DNA of 64,000 nt from Tepidimonas aquatica (GTDB lineage: Bacteria; Pseudomonadota; Gammaproteobacteria; Burkholderiales; Burkholderiaceae_C). The position numbers and the translations under genes were made by a program. The stretch spans positions 1 through 64,000 of the forward strand of contig NZ_VJNA01000003.1 in assembly GCF_007556585.1 (NCBI RefSeq). Direction: 5' to 3'. This document shows, piece after piece, positions 23,872 through 34,465 of this stretch. The notes below the pieces were generated by a model, which saw only the letters and a list, made by a program, of their open reading frames with translations, did no database searches and was not told the origin of the DNA. Within the stretch, counting starts at the first letter, position 1. Every line of letters starts with the position of its first letter.

Positions 23872-24360
23872 TCATGGACATGGCGCAGCGGGGGCGTTGG
23901 ACACAACGTCGGGCGCCACCGCTTTGGTTTGCAGGGGTTGCACCGTGCGGTCGGCGGCGGGCAGCCGACGCACGTAGCGGAAGGTGCCACTGGCGTGCGC
24001 ACACAGCCGCCCTTGGGCGTCGCGCACCTCGCCCTCGGTAAAGGCCAGCGTGGCGGTGCGGTGCAGCAGCCGCCCGCGGGCTCGCAACGGCCCCTTGGCC
24101 GCTTGCATGAAACTCGTCTTCATCTCGATCGTGACCACGCCCACATCGCGCTGCACACTGCGCGCCGCATGCGCCATGGCCACGTCCAACAGCGTCATGC
24201 TCACCCCGCCGTGCACCACGCCAAAGGAGTTGAGGTGCTGCCCGGTGGGGTCCAGCGCGATCTCCGCCACCCCCTCGTCCCAGCGACACAGGCGCAAGCC
24301 CAGCAGCTCGACGAACGGGATGTGCACGCTGAACGGCAGATCAGCCTCCGGTGACGGCAC
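23872..24360 (-). CDS. PaaI-type hot-dog thioesterase
   Basis: Hydrolyses acyl-CoA thioesters. The 162-residue product contains LNSFGVVHGGVSMTLLDVAM at about residues 43-62, the substrate-binding HGG motif of PaaI-like enzymes, and VVTIEMKTSFMQAAKGPL. I chose the GTG at 24360, which overlaps the upstream SDR by 20 bp. No ATG precedes the conserved part, and a second GTG lies about 13 codons in. The position inside the beta-oxidation operon fits release of CoA from dead-end acyl-CoAs. Confidence 0.85.
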   Translation of the reverse strand: MPSPEADLPFSVHIPFVELLGLRLCRWDEGVAEIALDPTGQHLNSFGVVHGGVSMTLLDVAMAHAARSVQRDVGVVTIEMKTSFMQAAKGPLRARGRLLHRTATLAFTEGEVRDAQGRLCAHASGTFRYVRRLPAADRTVQPLQTKAVAPDVVSNAPAAPCP

Positions 24361-25132
24361 TGACGCCTCCGTCCACCGCCAGCCACTGCCCGGTGATGTG
24401 CTTGCCTGCGTCGGACGCGAACAGCACCGCGGTGCCCTTGAGGTCCTCGTCATCGCCCAAGCGGTTCAGCGGCGCGTGCGCCGCCAGCCGCTCCTGCCCC
24501 AGGGCTTCGAGCGTGCCGCGCGTCATCTTGCTAGGGAAAAAGCCCGGGCAGATGGCGTTGACGCGGATACCGTAACGCCCCCACTCCGCCGCCAGCGCAC
24601 GGGTGAAGTTGATCACCGCGCCCTTGGAAGTGTTGTACGCGATGGTTTTGAGGTCGGGCGGGTTGCCCCCGAGGCCGGCGATGGAGGCCACGTTGATGAT
24701 GCTGCCGCGGCGACGCGGGATCATGCTGTGCTTGCCGACGTACTGACTGAGGATGAAGTAGCCCCGGATGTTGAGGTTCATCACCTTGTCCCACGCGGCC
24801 AACGGGTGCTCTTCGGCCGGCGCGCCCCAGGCGGCGCCCGCGTTGTTGACCAGGATGTCGATGTCGCCCAGCCGTTGCAGGGTTTCACTGCCCAACCGGT
24901 GTAGGTCGTCGGGGTCGGCGCAGTCGGCCGCGATCCAACGCGCGTCGATGCCACGCGCCTGCAGCTCGGCGGTGGCCTGCTCCAGCTCATCGGCCTTGCG
25001 CGCCGCCAGCATCACTTTGGCGCCGGCTTCGCCCAAGGCTTGGGCGATCTGCAAGCCCAGCCCGCGCGAGCCGCCGGTGACCAGCGCGACGCGGCCGCGC
25101 AGGTCAAAAAGTTCGTGGATGGTTCGGGTCAT
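24341..25132 (-). CDS. SDR family oxidoreductase (gluconate/3-oxoacyl reductase-like)
   Basis: Short-chain dehydrogenase of 263 residues from the ATG at 25132. It shows VALVTGGSRGLGLQIA at residues 15-30, LVNNAGAAWG, INVASIAG and the catalytic YNTSKGA, followed by PGFFPSKMT and an AVDGG end. GGAGACACC before the ATG supplies a ribosome binding site. It follows the acyl-CoA dehydrogenase by 26 bp and overlaps the thioesterase. It may interconvert 3-hydroxy and 3-oxoacyl intermediates, but family resemblance does not fix the substrate. Confidence 0.9.
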   Translation of the reverse strand: MTRTIHELFDLRGRVALVTGGSRGLGLQIAQALGEAGAKVMLAARKADELEQATAELQARGIDARWIAADCADPDDLHRLGSETLQRLGDIDILVNNAGAAWGAPAEEHPLAAWDKVMNLNIRGYFILSQYVGKHSMIPRRRGSIINVASIAGLGGNPPDLKTIAYNTSKGAVINFTRALAAEWGRYGIRVNAICPGFFPSKMTRGTLEALGQERLAAHAPLNRLGDDEDLKGTAVLFASDAGKHITGQWLAVDGGVSAVTGG

Positions 25133-25158
25133 GGTGTCTCCTTGCGGGGGTGGTCGTG

Positions 25159-27003
25159 TCAAAACGCGGCTTCAGGCATCTCGGCGCAGGTCAGGTCGCG
25201 CGTGCGCACCACCTGCAGCCAGGCCGCGATCTTGGGCAGTTCGTAGTGGAAAAAGTACCGGCAGGCTTGGCGCCGCCCGCGCTGGGCGGCGTCACCCGCG
25301 TCTGCGGCGAGCAGCGCCACGTCGAGCCAGATCCAGGCCAGCACCGTGTGGCCAAAGGCCTGCAGGTACGGCACCGCGTTGGCCAGCGCCGCCGCGGCGT
25401 CGTCGTCCGCCCACGCGGCACGGGTGGCGTCCAGCACCTCCTGCCACGCACGTTGCAGCGCGTGCGCGTGCGCCTGCAACGCAGCGTCGCCCTGCGCGCG
25501 CGACACCGTAGCGGCGATGCGCTGGCCCAGCAGTTGCAGGCCACGACCGGCCTCCATGCGCACCTTGCGCCCCAGCAGGTCCAGCGCCTGGATGCCGTGC
25601 GTACCCTCGTGGATCATGTTGAGGCGGTTGTCGCGCCAGTACTGCTCGACCGGGAAGTCGCGCGTGTAGCCGTAGCCACCGTGCACCTGAATGGCCAGGC
25701 TGTTGGCCTCCAGGCACCACTCGCTCGGCCAGCTCTTGGCGATCGGTGTCAGCACCTCCAGCAGCAGGCGGGCCTCGTCAGCTGCCGCAGGGGCGCCGGT
25801 GCGCTGCTCGTCCACCAGCCGCGCGCAGTACAGCTCCAGCGCCAGCGCCCCTTCGCAATAGGCCTTTTGCGCCAGCAGCATGCGCTTGACGTCGGCGTGC
25901 TGGATGATTGGCACCGGCGGTTGCGTGGGGTCTTTGCCAGCCGGGCCCAGCGGCCGTCCCTGCAGCCGCGTGCGCGCGTAATCCAGGCTGGCGAGGTAGC
26001 CCGCCATGCCCAGCATCGTCGCCGCCATGCCCACGCCGATGCGCGCCTCGTTCATCATGTGGAACATGCAGCGCAGGCCCTGCCCCACCGCCCCCACCCG
26101 GTAACCGATGGCCCCGGCACCCTGCCCGTCCAGCCCCGGCGGGCGCACCGGGTAGCGGCCCTCGCCAAAGTTGAGCAGCGTGTTGGTGGTGCCACGCCAG
26201 CCGCACTTGTGGTTGAGGCCGGCCAGAGCCACGTCGTTGCGCTCGCCGGTGAGCTGGCCCTCGGTGTCCACCAGCTTCTTGGGCACGATGAACAGCGAAA
26301 TCCCCTGCACGCCCGGCACCAAGCGCCCATCCGGCCCGGGAATCTTGGCCAGCACCAGGTGCACGATGTTGTCGGTGAGTTCGTGCTCGCCGGCGCTGAT
26401 CCACATTTTGTTGCCGCGCAGGCGGTAGCGTGGCCCGAGCGCATCGGACTCGAAGTCGGGCCCATCCGGCACGGCGCGCGTGGAGATGTCGCTCAGGCTG
26501 GAGCCGGCCTGCGGCTCGCTCAGGCACATCGTGCCGGAAAAGCGCCCGGCCAACTGCGGCAGCGCAAACGCGCGCTGCTGCGCGGGAGTGCCGTGCGCCA
26601 GCAGCAGGTTGGCGTTGCCCACTGTCAGCATGCCCGCCCCGATGCTGACCGAGGCCGCCGCGAAAAACGCGTTGCCCGCCGCTTCCACGGTGTACGGCAG
26701 TTGCATGCCGCCCAGCTCGTAATCCTGGGCTGCCGCCAGCATGCCGCTGGCGGCGTAGGCTTGCCAGGCTTCGTGCGTGGCGCGCGGCAAGACCACGCGC
26801 TCGCCGTCGAAGCGCGGCTCTTCCGTGTCCACCAGGCGGTTGAAGGGCGCGTACTTCTCGCGGGCAATGCGCTCGCAGGTGTCGAGCACCGCGTCGAACG
26901 TCTCGCGCGAGTGCTCGGCGTAGCGGGGTCGGGTGGTCAGGGTTTGCACCTGCAACCACCCGTACAACAAAAAGTCGATAGCTGCGCGCAAACCCTGGGC
27001 CAT
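25159..27003 (-). CDS. Acyl-CoA dehydrogenase (long FadE-like type with C-terminal domain)
   Basis: FAD enzyme that makes the trans-2-enoyl-CoA in beta-oxidation. The 614-residue product is of the larger class with an extra C-terminal helical domain, as in DmdC-like dehydrogenases. Signatures include MCLSEPQAGSSLSDISTRAV near residue 157, GNKMWISAGEH, QVHGGYGYTRDFPVEQYWRD and MIHEGTHGIQALDLLGRK, the region carrying the catalytic base in relatives. It begins one base after the thiolase stop (TGACATG), so the two are translationally linked. It probably handles medium- or long-chain acyl-CoA. Confidence 0.93.
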   Translation of the reverse strand: MAQGLRAAIDFLLYGWLQVQTLTTRPRYAEHSRETFDAVLDTCERIAREKYAPFNRLVDTEEPRFDGERVVLPRATHEAWQAYAASGMLAAAQDYELGGMQLPYTVEAAGNAFFAAASVSIGAGMLTVGNANLLLAHGTPAQQRAFALPQLAGRFSGTMCLSEPQAGSSLSDISTRAVPDGPDFESDALGPRYRLRGNKMWISAGEHELTDNIVHLVLAKIPGPDGRLVPGVQGISLFIVPKKLVDTEGQLTGERNDVALAGLNHKCGWRGTTNTLLNFGEGRYPVRPPGLDGQGAGAIGYRVGAVGQGLRCMFHMMNEARIGVGMAATMLGMAGYLASLDYARTRLQGRPLGPAGKDPTQPPVPIIQHADVKRMLLAQKAYCEGALALELYCARLVDEQRTGAPAAADEARLLLEVLTPIAKSWPSEWCLEANSLAIQVHGGYGYTRDFPVEQYWRDNRLNMIHEGTHGIQALDLLGRKVRMEAGRGLQLLGQRIAATVSRAQGDAALQAHAHALQRAWQEVLDATRAAWADDDAAAALANAVPYLQAFGHTVLAWIWLDVALLAADAGDAAQRGRRQACRYFFHYELPKIAAWLQVVRTRDLTCAEMPEAAF

Positions 27004-27004
27004 G

Positions 27005-28180
<1,176 letters not shown>

Positions 28181-28217
28181 GTCGGTATTCCTTGTCTGCT
28201 TCGGGGGGCGGACGCCT

Positions 28218-30335
28218 TCAGGCGGCGGCAAAACCTTTGCCTTCGGCCACCAAGCGCTGGATCAGCGGGGCCGGCTGCCAGAACTGCGCGTCGTCGTGCG
28301 GGTTGAGCGCAAAGCGCTTCATGGCCTGCATCACGTTAAACAGCCCGTACTGCTCGGCGTAGTGCATGGGGCCACCGCGCCACACGGGGAAGCCGTAGCC
28401 GGTCAGGTACACCATGTCGATGTCGCTGGCGCGCGCGGCGATTTTTTCTTCCAGGATGTGCGCGCCTTCGTTGACCAGCGCAAACACCAGCCGCTGCACG
28501 ATTTCCTCGTCGCTGATCTTGCGCGGGGTGATGCCCAGCTCCTTGCGGTACTCCTCGATCATTTGGTTGACCACCGCACTGGGAATGGCGTCACGCTTGC
28601 CGGGCGCATAGTCGTACCAGCCGGCGCCGGTCTTTTGCCCGAAGCGCCCCATTTCGCACAGCCGGTCGGCCACCTTGCTGTAGCGCATGTGCGGCTTTTC
28701 GACGTAGCGGCGCTTGCGGATGTACCAGCCGACGTCGTTGCCGGCCAGGTCGCCCATGCGGAACGGCCCCATCGCAAAGCCGAACTTTTCGATCGCCTTG
28801 TCCACCTGCTCGGGTGTGCACCCCTCTTCCAGCAAGAAGCCGGCTTGGCGGCTGTACTGTTCGATCATGCGGTTGCCGATGAAGCCGTCGCACACCCCGC
28901 TGACGACACAGGTCTTTTTGATTTTCTTGCCCAATGCCATCACGGTGGCCAGCACGTCCTTGGCGGTGGCCGCGCCGCGCACCACCTCCAGCAGCTTCAT
29001 CACGTTGGCCGGGCTGAAAAAGTGCGTGCCCACCACGTCCTGCGGCCGCTTCGTGAACGAGGCGATCTTGTTGACGTCCAACGTCGAGGTGTTGGTGGCC
29101 AGAATCGCGCCGGGCTTCATCACGGCGTCGAGCCGCTCGAACACCTGACGCTTGACCTCGATGTCTTCGAACACCGCTTCGATGACCATGTCGGCGTCGC
29201 GGATGTCGTCGTAGCTGAGCGTCGTGCGCAGCAGCGCCAGGCGCTGCTCGGCCTGCTCGGGTTTGAGTTTGCCCTTCTTGACCTGCCCCTCGTACACCGA
29301 GCGGATGTGCGCCACGCCGCGGTCCAGTGCCTCTTGCTTGGTTTCCAGCAGCGTCACCGGCAGCCCGATGTTGAGGAAGTTGATCGCGATGCCGCTGCCC
29401 ATCGTGCCAGCACCAATGATGGCCAGGCTGCGCACCTCGCGCAGCGGGGCGTCTTCGGGCACGTCGGCGATCTTGCCAGCCGCGCGTTCGGCCATGAACA
29501 CATGGCGCAGCGCGATGCTGACCGGGTCGGTCATCAGGTTGAGGAAGGTCTGCCGCTCCTGCGCCAACCCTTCGTCAAACGGCTTGGTGGTGGCAGCTTG
29601 CACCGCGTCGATGCATTTCAACGGCGCCGGGTAGTGTTTGGCCTGGGCACCCACCATGTTGCGCGCGAACTGGAAGTACGCCTCGGCCTGCGGGTGCTTG
29701 CACGGCAGGTCGCGCACGCGCGGCAGCGGCGCCCCCTGGGCGTGGCGTTCGGCGGCCTCGCGCGCCAGGGCCAGCGCCTCGTCCAGCAGCGTGTCAGCGC
29801 TGGCGGCGATCTTGTCGAACAGCTTTTGGCCGGGCAGCTGCGCCAGCAGCTCCGCGTTGACCGGCTCGCCGCTGACGATCATGTTGAGCGCCGGCTCCAC
29901 ACCCAGCACCCGGGGCAGGCGCTGCGTGCCGCCCGCGCCCGGGATGAGGCCCAGCTTGACCTCTGGCAACGCGACCTTGGTGCCCGGCGCCGCGATGCGG
30001 TAGTGCGCACCCAGCGCCAGCTCCAAACCACCGCCCATGCAGACGCTGTGCACCGCAGCCACCACGGGCTTGCGGGCATGGTCCAGCGTCAGGATCAGGC
30101 TGAGCAGGTTCGGATCCTGGTACGCCTTGGGCGAGCCAAACTCCTTGATGTCGGCGCCGCCTGAAAAGGCTTTGCCCGCCCCGGTGATGACGATGGCGCG
30201 CACCGCCGCGTCGTCGTGGGCGCGGTCCAGCCCCTGGGCGATGGCCTGCCGGGTGGACAGCCCCAACCCGTTGACGGGCGGGTTGTCCAGCGTGATCACG
30301 GCCACGTCGCCGCGGACCTCGTAATGAGCGGTCAT
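28218..30335 (-). CDS. Enoyl-CoA hydratase / 3-hydroxyacyl-CoA dehydrogenase (FadB/FadJ-type)
   Basis: Bifunctional beta-oxidation enzyme of 705 residues. The N-terminal crotonase domain has [25 protein letters not shown] and [20 protein letters not shown] with the two catalytic Glu. A linker leads to the NAD-binding domain starting [14 protein letters not shown] near residue 300, with [19 protein letters not shown] carrying the catalytic His. Two C-terminal HAD domains follow. The ATG at 30335 starts [13 protein letters not shown]. It is the first gene of the seven-gene operon, and a TetR-type palindrome lies 29 bp upstream. Confidence 0.95.
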   Translation of the reverse strand: MTAHYEVRGDVAVITLDNPPVNGLGLSTRQAIAQGLDRAHDDAAVRAIVITGAGKAFSGGADIKEFGSPKAYQDPNLLSLILTLDHARKPVVAAVHSVCMGGGLELALGAHYRIAAPGTKVALPEVKLGLIPGAGGTQRLPRVLGVEPALNMIVSGEPVNAELLAQLPGQKLFDKIAASADTLLDEALALAREAAERHAQGAPLPRVRDLPCKHPQAEAYFQFARNMVGAQAKHYPAPLKCIDAVQAATTKPFDEGLAQERQTFLNLMTDPVSIALRHVFMAERAAGKIADVPEDAPLREVRSLAIIGAGTMGSGIAINFLNIGLPVTLLETKQEALDRGVAHIRSVYEGQVKKGKLKPEQAEQRLALLRTTLSYDDIRDADMVIEAVFEDIEVKRQVFERLDAVMKPGAILATNTSTLDVNKIASFTKRPQDVVGTHFFSPANVMKLLEVVRGAATAKDVLATVMALGKKIKKTCVVSGVCDGFIGNRMIEQYSRQAGFLLEEGCTPEQVDKAIEKFGFAMGPFRMGDLAGNDVGWYIRKRRYVEKPHMRYSKVADRLCEMGRFGQKTGAGWYDYAPGKRDAIPSAVVNQMIEEYRKELGITPRKISDEEIVQRLVFALVNEGAHILEEKIAARASDIDMVYLTGYGFPVWRGGPMHYAEQYGLFNVMQAMKRFALNPHDDAQFWQPAPLIQRLVAEGKGFAAA

Positions 30336-30363
30336 GATGCCTCCTGCACAAGCGATGACAAGC

Positions 30364-30387
30364 AAAACTGAACGATCGTTCGGTTTT
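30364..30387. promoter_or_regulatory. 24-bp near-palindrome upstream of the fatty-acid operon, probable TetR-family operator
   Basis: The core GAACGATCGTTC is a perfect palindrome flanked by AAAACt and gGTTTT, so 22 of 24 bases are symmetric. It lies 29 bp before the start of the first beta-oxidation gene. Fatty-acid regulators of the TetR family (PsrA, FadP and similar) use palindromes of this size. The regulator itself is not encoded in the window. Confidence 0.75.
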
Positions 30388-30456
30388 GGATGGATTCTAG
30401 GGGGCGCCCCTGCGTTCGGCCAGCGCCGACTGTCGCGCAGTTGTCTGACGGGGGCA

Positions 30457-31155
30457 TCAGCCCACCTCCAGCCACTCGCGGCGCACGTACGGGTTGGCGC
30501 GCAGCTCGTCGGGCGTGCCCTCGAACACGATGCTGCCGTGCCCCATCACCAGCACCCGGTCGGAAATCTCCAGCGCGATGGTGAGTTTTTGCTCGATCAG
30601 CAGCACCGAAATGCCGCGCGCCTTGAGCGCGCGCAGGTACTGCGCCACCTGCTCGACGATCTTGGGCGCCAACCCCTCCGTGGGTTCGTCGATGATGATC
30701 AGGTCAGGGTCGCCCATCAGCGAGCGGCACAGCGTGAGCATCTGCTGCTCACCGCCGGACAACACGCCGGCTTCGGTGTGTTGGCGCTCTTTGAGGCGCG
30801 GAAAGAGCGCGTACATGTCCTCGTAGCTCCAGCGCGAGCCCTTGCCGCTGCCCTTGATGCCCAGCGTCAGGTTCTGGTGCACCGTCAGCTTGGGGAAAAT
30901 GTCGCGGCTTTCGGGCACGTAGCCAATGCCTCGGTGCGCCACCTCGAACGGCTTGAGCCCGGTGATGCGCTCGCCCTTGAAGCGCACGTCGCCCTCGGCA
31001 TCGACCAGGCCCATGATGGCTTTGGCGGTGGTCGAGCGCCCCGAGCCGTTGCGCCCCAGCAGCGCCACGATCTCGCCCTCGCCGACGCGGAAGTGCACCC
31101 CGTGCAGCACGTGGCTTTTGCCGTAAAAGGCGTGCAAATTGTCGATCTGCAGCAT
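30457..31155 (-). CDS. livF: Branched-chain amino acid-type ABC transporter, ATP-binding protein LivF
   Basis: One of two cytoplasmic ATPases of a Liv/HAAT importer. The 232-residue product from the ATG at 31155 has the signature LSGGEQQML, Walker B LIIIDEPTEGLAP and the usual LivF C-terminus. The Walker A loop reads GRNGSGRST at residues 34-42, with Arg40 (codon 31038-31036, CGC) where the invariant Lys normally contacts ATP phosphate. The partner LivG has a normal GPNGAGKST. It is the last gene of the ligase-livKHMGF run. Confidence 0.93.
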   Translation of the reverse strand: MLQIDNLHAFYGKSHVLHGVHFRVGEGEIVALLGRNGSGRSTTAKAIMGLVDAEGDVRFKGERITGLKPFEVAHRGIGYVPESRDIFPKLTVHQNLTLGIKGSGKGSRWSYEDMYALFPRLKERQHTEAGVLSGGEQQMLTLCRSLMGDPDLIIIDEPTEGLAPKIVEQVAQYLRALKARGISVLLIEQKLTIALEISDRVLVMGHGSIVFEGTPDELRANPYVRREWLEVG

Positions 31156-31180
31156 CGTTGAACCTTTGCGTTGGCGCGCC

Positions 31181-31987
31181 TCAGTGCACCACTTCGGCGG
31201 CCTGTTGCTCGGCCAGCACGGAGCCGAGGTAGGCCTCCTGCACGCGCGCGTTGGCCTTGACCGCTTCGGGCGTGTCAAACGCGATCACCTCGCCGTACAC
31301 CACCACCGCGATGCGGTCGGCCAGCCCGAACACCACCCCCATGTCGTGCTCCACCGTCAGCAGCGTTTTGCCCTCGGTGACTTCGCGGATGAAGTCGATG
31401 AAGCGGCGCGTCTCGCTCTTGCTCATGCCGGCGGTGGGCTCGTCCAGCAAAATCACCTCGGCGCCGCCGGCGATCGTGATGCCGATCTCCAGCGCACGCT
31501 GCTCGGCGTAGGTGAGGTTCATGGCCAGCGTGTCGCGTTTTTTGTGCAGCCCGATGCGGTCCAGCAACTGCTCGGCACGCTCGTTGGCGTCGTCCAGGTC
31601 GGCCAAAAATTTGAAAAACGTGTAGCGATACCCCAGGCTCCACAGCACCGCGCAGCGCAGGTTGTCGAACACGCTCAGCTTGGGGAAGATGTTGGTGATC
31701 TGAAAGCTGCGGCTCAGGCCCATGCGGTTGATCTCGAACGGCTTTTTGCCATCGATGCGGCGTCCGTTGAGCAGAATTTCGCCGCTGGTGGGAACAAAGC
31801 GGCCGCTGATCAAATTGAACAGCGTGGACTTGCCGGCCCCGTTGGGGCCGATGACCGCCACGCGCTCGCCGCGGCGCACCTGCAAATCGACACCGCGGAT
31901 GATTTCGGTCTTGCCAAAGCGCTTGGTCACGCCGCGCAGCTCCAGCGCGGGCGGCTGCGCGCCCGCCGGGGTGTGAAGGGTGCTCAT
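31181..31987 (-). CDS. livG: Branched-chain amino acid-type ABC transporter, ATP-binding protein LivG
   Basis: Second ATPase of the importer. The 268-residue product from the ATG at 31987 has Walker A GPNGAGKST at about residues 47-55, the LivG-type signature LTYAEQRALEIG, and Walker B VILLDEPTAGMS. It includes the LivG-specific insert with the FPKLSVFDNLRCAV region. The start overlaps the livM stop by 4 bp (ATGA). Livs of this type are used by many bacteria for non-amino-acid carboxylates, so the substrate is open. Confidence 0.95.
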   Translation of the reverse strand: MSTLHTPAGAQPPALELRGVTKRFGKTEIIRGVDLQVRRGERVAVIGPNGAGKSTLFNLISGRFVPTSGEILLNGRRIDGKKPFEINRMGLSRSFQITNIFPKLSVFDNLRCAVLWSLGYRYTFFKFLADLDDANERAEQLLDRIGLHKKRDTLAMNLTYAEQRALEIGITIAGGAEVILLDEPTAGMSKSETRRFIDFIREVTEGKTLLTVEHDMGVVFGLADRIAVVVYGEVIAFDTPEAVKANARVQEAYLGSVLAEQQAAEVVH

Positions 31988-33279
31988 GCCGCCAACTCCC
32001 GCCGCTTGATTTCTTTTTCGATGTCGACCTGGATCTCGTTCCAGTGCGCGCGGAAGTGCCGCCGCGCCACCTCGAACAAGCCCGCCCCGGTCAACATCAC
32101 GAACACCGAGCCAAACCAGCTCTGCGCCGAGGTCACGTCCAGCACCACACCCAGGTAGCGCAACTCGCCCCCCAGCGTCGCCCCCAGCTGCAGGTGGTAC
32201 ACCATCTCGACGATGGCCCCTGCCCCGGCCAGCGCCACCAGCGCCGTGCCGGCCAGCGCCAGGTAGCTGACCCACAGCTCACGCAGCCGGCCAAACGACG
32301 CCACCCGCAGGTTCATCATGATCAGGCTGGCGATGCCGCCCGGCGCATACATCACCATGAACAAAAATACGAGCCCCAAGTACAGCAGCCAGGCCTTGGT
32401 CAGCTCCGACAGCAGCACGAGCGCCAGCACCATCAACACGCCGCCGATGATGGGGCCGAAGAAAAAGGTCGCCCCACCCAGAAACGTGAACAGCAGGTAA
32501 GCGCCCGAGCGCAGCGGCCCGACGACCTCGGCCGTGACGATCTCGAACTGGATCGCGCCCAGCCCGCCCGCGATGCCGGCGAAAAATCCCGAAATCATGA
32601 ACGCCAGATAGCGCACGACCTGGGTGTTGTAGCCGACGAACTCCACCCGCTCCGGGTTGTCGCGCACGGCATTCAGAATGCGCCCGAGCGGCGTGCGGGT
32701 GAAGGCGTACATGGCCGCCACGCAGACGAAGGTGTAGAGGGCGATCAGGTAGTACACCTGCACCGCTGGACCGAAGGTGATGCCCAGCACCGGGTCGCCG
32801 ACCACGCGGTTGGCGCTGATGCCGGCCTCGCCACCGAAGAAGTCCGAAAACATCAGCGACAGCGCAAACACCAGCTCGCCCACGCCCAGCGTGATCATGG
32901 CAAACGCCGTGCCGGCCTTGCGTGTCGTCACCCAGCCAAACAGCGCCGCGAAGAACAGCCCTGCCAGACCCCCGACCAACGGGATCAGTGACACGGGCAG
33001 CCACAGCGTGCCTGCGGCCACCTTCAGCAACGTGTGGATCGCCACGTACGACCCCAGCCCCGAGTACACCGCGTGCCCGAAGCTGAGCATGCCCCCCTGC
33101 CCCAGCAGTATGTTGTACGACAGGCAGGCGATGATGGCGATGCCCATCTGCGCCAGCATGCTGATCGACAGGTTGCTGGTGAACACCAGCGGCGCCAGCG
33201 CCAGCAGCAGCGCGAACAGCGACCAGACGACCCAGCGCCCGACGTTGTACGGTTGAAAAGCGTAGTAAGCCTTGCTCAT
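31984..33279 (-). CDS. livM: Branched-chain amino acid-type ABC transporter permease LivM
   Basis: Inner-membrane permease, 431 residues with about nine to ten hydrophobic segments. The family region LSYNILLGQGGMLSFGHAVY occurs near residue 55, with GWVTTRKAGTAFAMITLGVG and GGATFFFGPIIGG later. The C-terminal tail (about residues 330-431) has further hydrophobic segments and a charged end. It lies 25 bp after livH and overlaps livG. Confidence 0.95.
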   Translation of the reverse strand: MSKAYYAFQPYNVGRWVVWSLFALLLALAPLVFTSNLSISMLAQMGIAIIACLSYNILLGQGGMLSFGHAVYSGLGSYVAIHTLLKVAAGTLWLPVSLIPLVGGLAGLFFAALFGWVTTRKAGTAFAMITLGVGELVFALSLMFSDFFGGEAGISANRVVGDPVLGITFGPAVQVYYLIALYTFVCVAAMYAFTRTPLGRILNAVRDNPERVEFVGYNTQVVRYLAFMISGFFAGIAGGLGAIQFEIVTAEVVGPLRSGAYLLFTFLGGATFFFGPIIGGVLMVLALVLLSELTKAWLLYLGLVFLFMVMYAPGGIASLIMMNLRVASFGRLRELWVSYLALAGTALVALAGAGAIVEMVYHLQLGATLGGELRYLGVVLDVTSAQSWFGSVFVMLTGAGLFEVARRHFRAHWNEIQVDIEKEIKRRELAA

Positions 33280-33304
33280 CTCGATGCGGCCCCGTGCGCG
33301 GTGG

Positions 33305-34321
33305 TCAGTGGTCGCGCGTGCCCAGCAGCCCTTTGGGCCGGAAAATCAGAATCAACACCAGCAGCAGGTACGGCAACACCGGTGCCATCTGCGACAGCGT
33401 CAGGCGCAACAAGTTTTTGCTGCGCGCGGCTTCGCTCAGCGGCAGCCCCAGGCTGGCCAGCAGCGAGCCGATCGAGTGGTCGATGGCCACGGCAAACGTC
33501 TGGATGATGCCGATCAGCAGCGACGCCACGAAGGCGCCGGGCAGCGAGCCCAGCCCACCGATCACCACCACCGCGAACACCAGCGAGCCCAGGGTCGCGG
33601 CCATGGCCGGCTCGGTCACAAAGGTGCTGCCGCCGATCACCCCTGCCAGGCCCGCCAGCGCGCAGCCAGCGCCGAACACCAGCATGAACACGCGCGGCAC
33701 GTTGTGCCCCAGCGCCTCGACCATCTGCGGGTGTGTGAGCGCCGCCTGGATCACCAACCCCACCCGGGTACGGGTGATCAAGAGCCACAACGCCACCAAC
33801 ATGCTCACCGCCACCAGCATCATGAACGCGCGTGTGGCCGGAAACGGCGTGCACGCGGCTTGCGCGCACAGCTCGGCCGGGGCCTGGCCCCACACGAAGC
33901 CCATCGCGTCGTCCGCGTGGTGGATCAGTGTGAACGCCGGCCCCTGCAACAGCTCCGGCGGTCGAAACGGCACCGCCGTGCGCCCCCACACCAGTTGCAC
34001 CAGCTCCAGGATCACGTACGACAGGCCGAACGTGATCAGCAGCTCGGGCACGTGGCCGTAGGCGTGCACCTTGCGCAGGCTGTAGCGCTCGAACAGCGCG
34101 CCGGCCAGTCCCACCAGCAGCGGCGCCATCAGCAACGCCCCCCAAAAACCCAACACGCCACTCAGCGCGTAGGCGAAATACGCCCCCAGCATGTAAAAGC
34201 TCGCGTGCGCAAAGTTGAGCACGCCCATCATCGAAAAGATCAGCGTCAAGCCGGAGCTGAGCATGAACAGCAGCAGCCCGTAACTCACACCGTTGAGCAG
34301 CGAGACGAGGACGAATTCCAT
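33305..34321 (-). CDS. livH: Branched-chain amino acid-type ABC transporter permease LivH
   Basis: Partner inner-membrane permease of 338 residues from the ATG at 34321 (MEFVLVSLLNGVSYG). It shows the typical SSGLTLIFSMMGVLNFAHAS and YMLGAYFAY segments at the N-terminus and GGLGSLPGAFVASLLIGIIQ in the C-terminal half. There is an extra stretch of about 30 residues with two Cys in the central periplasmic part (LCAQAACTPFP), seen in some relatives. A longer open frame upstream crosses the hairpin and is rejected. Confidence 0.94.
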   Translation of the reverse strand: MEFVLVSLLNGVSYGLLLFMLSSGLTLIFSMMGVLNFAHASFYMLGAYFAYALSGVLGFWGALLMAPLLVGLAGALFERYSLRKVHAYGHVPELLITFGLSYVILELVQLVWGRTAVPFRPPELLQGPAFTLIHHADDAMGFVWGQAPAELCAQAACTPFPATRAFMMLVAVSMLVALWLLITRTRVGLVIQAALTHPQMVEALGHNVPRVFMLVFGAGCALAGLAGVIGGSTFVTEPAMAATLGSLVFAVVVIGGLGSLPGAFVASLLIGIIQTFAVAIDHSIGSLLASLGLPLSEAARSKNLLRLTLSQMAPVLPYLLLVLILIFRPKGLLGTRDH

Positions 34322-34377
34322 GGCTTGGGATGGCAAAACGTGGTGCCCTAGGGGCTGAGCCGGCGCAACCCCGCCCG

Positions 34378-34400
34378 CCCACCCGCAACAGGCGGGTGGG
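34378..34400. repeat. Stem-loop between livK and livH
   Basis: CCCACCCGC (34378-34386) pairs exactly with GCGGGTGGG (34392-34400) across a 5-base loop, in the 144-bp gap after the substrate-binding protein gene. No T-run follows in the direction of transcription. Hairpins at this place in ABC importer operons often protect the binding-protein mRNA and reduce downstream expression, which I infer here. Confidence 0.65.
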
Positions 34401-34465
34401 GCGGCGGCCAACGTCGCACGGTCACACGTGCGCGCGGGCCACAGCGGCGTGACAGCCTCCAGCGG

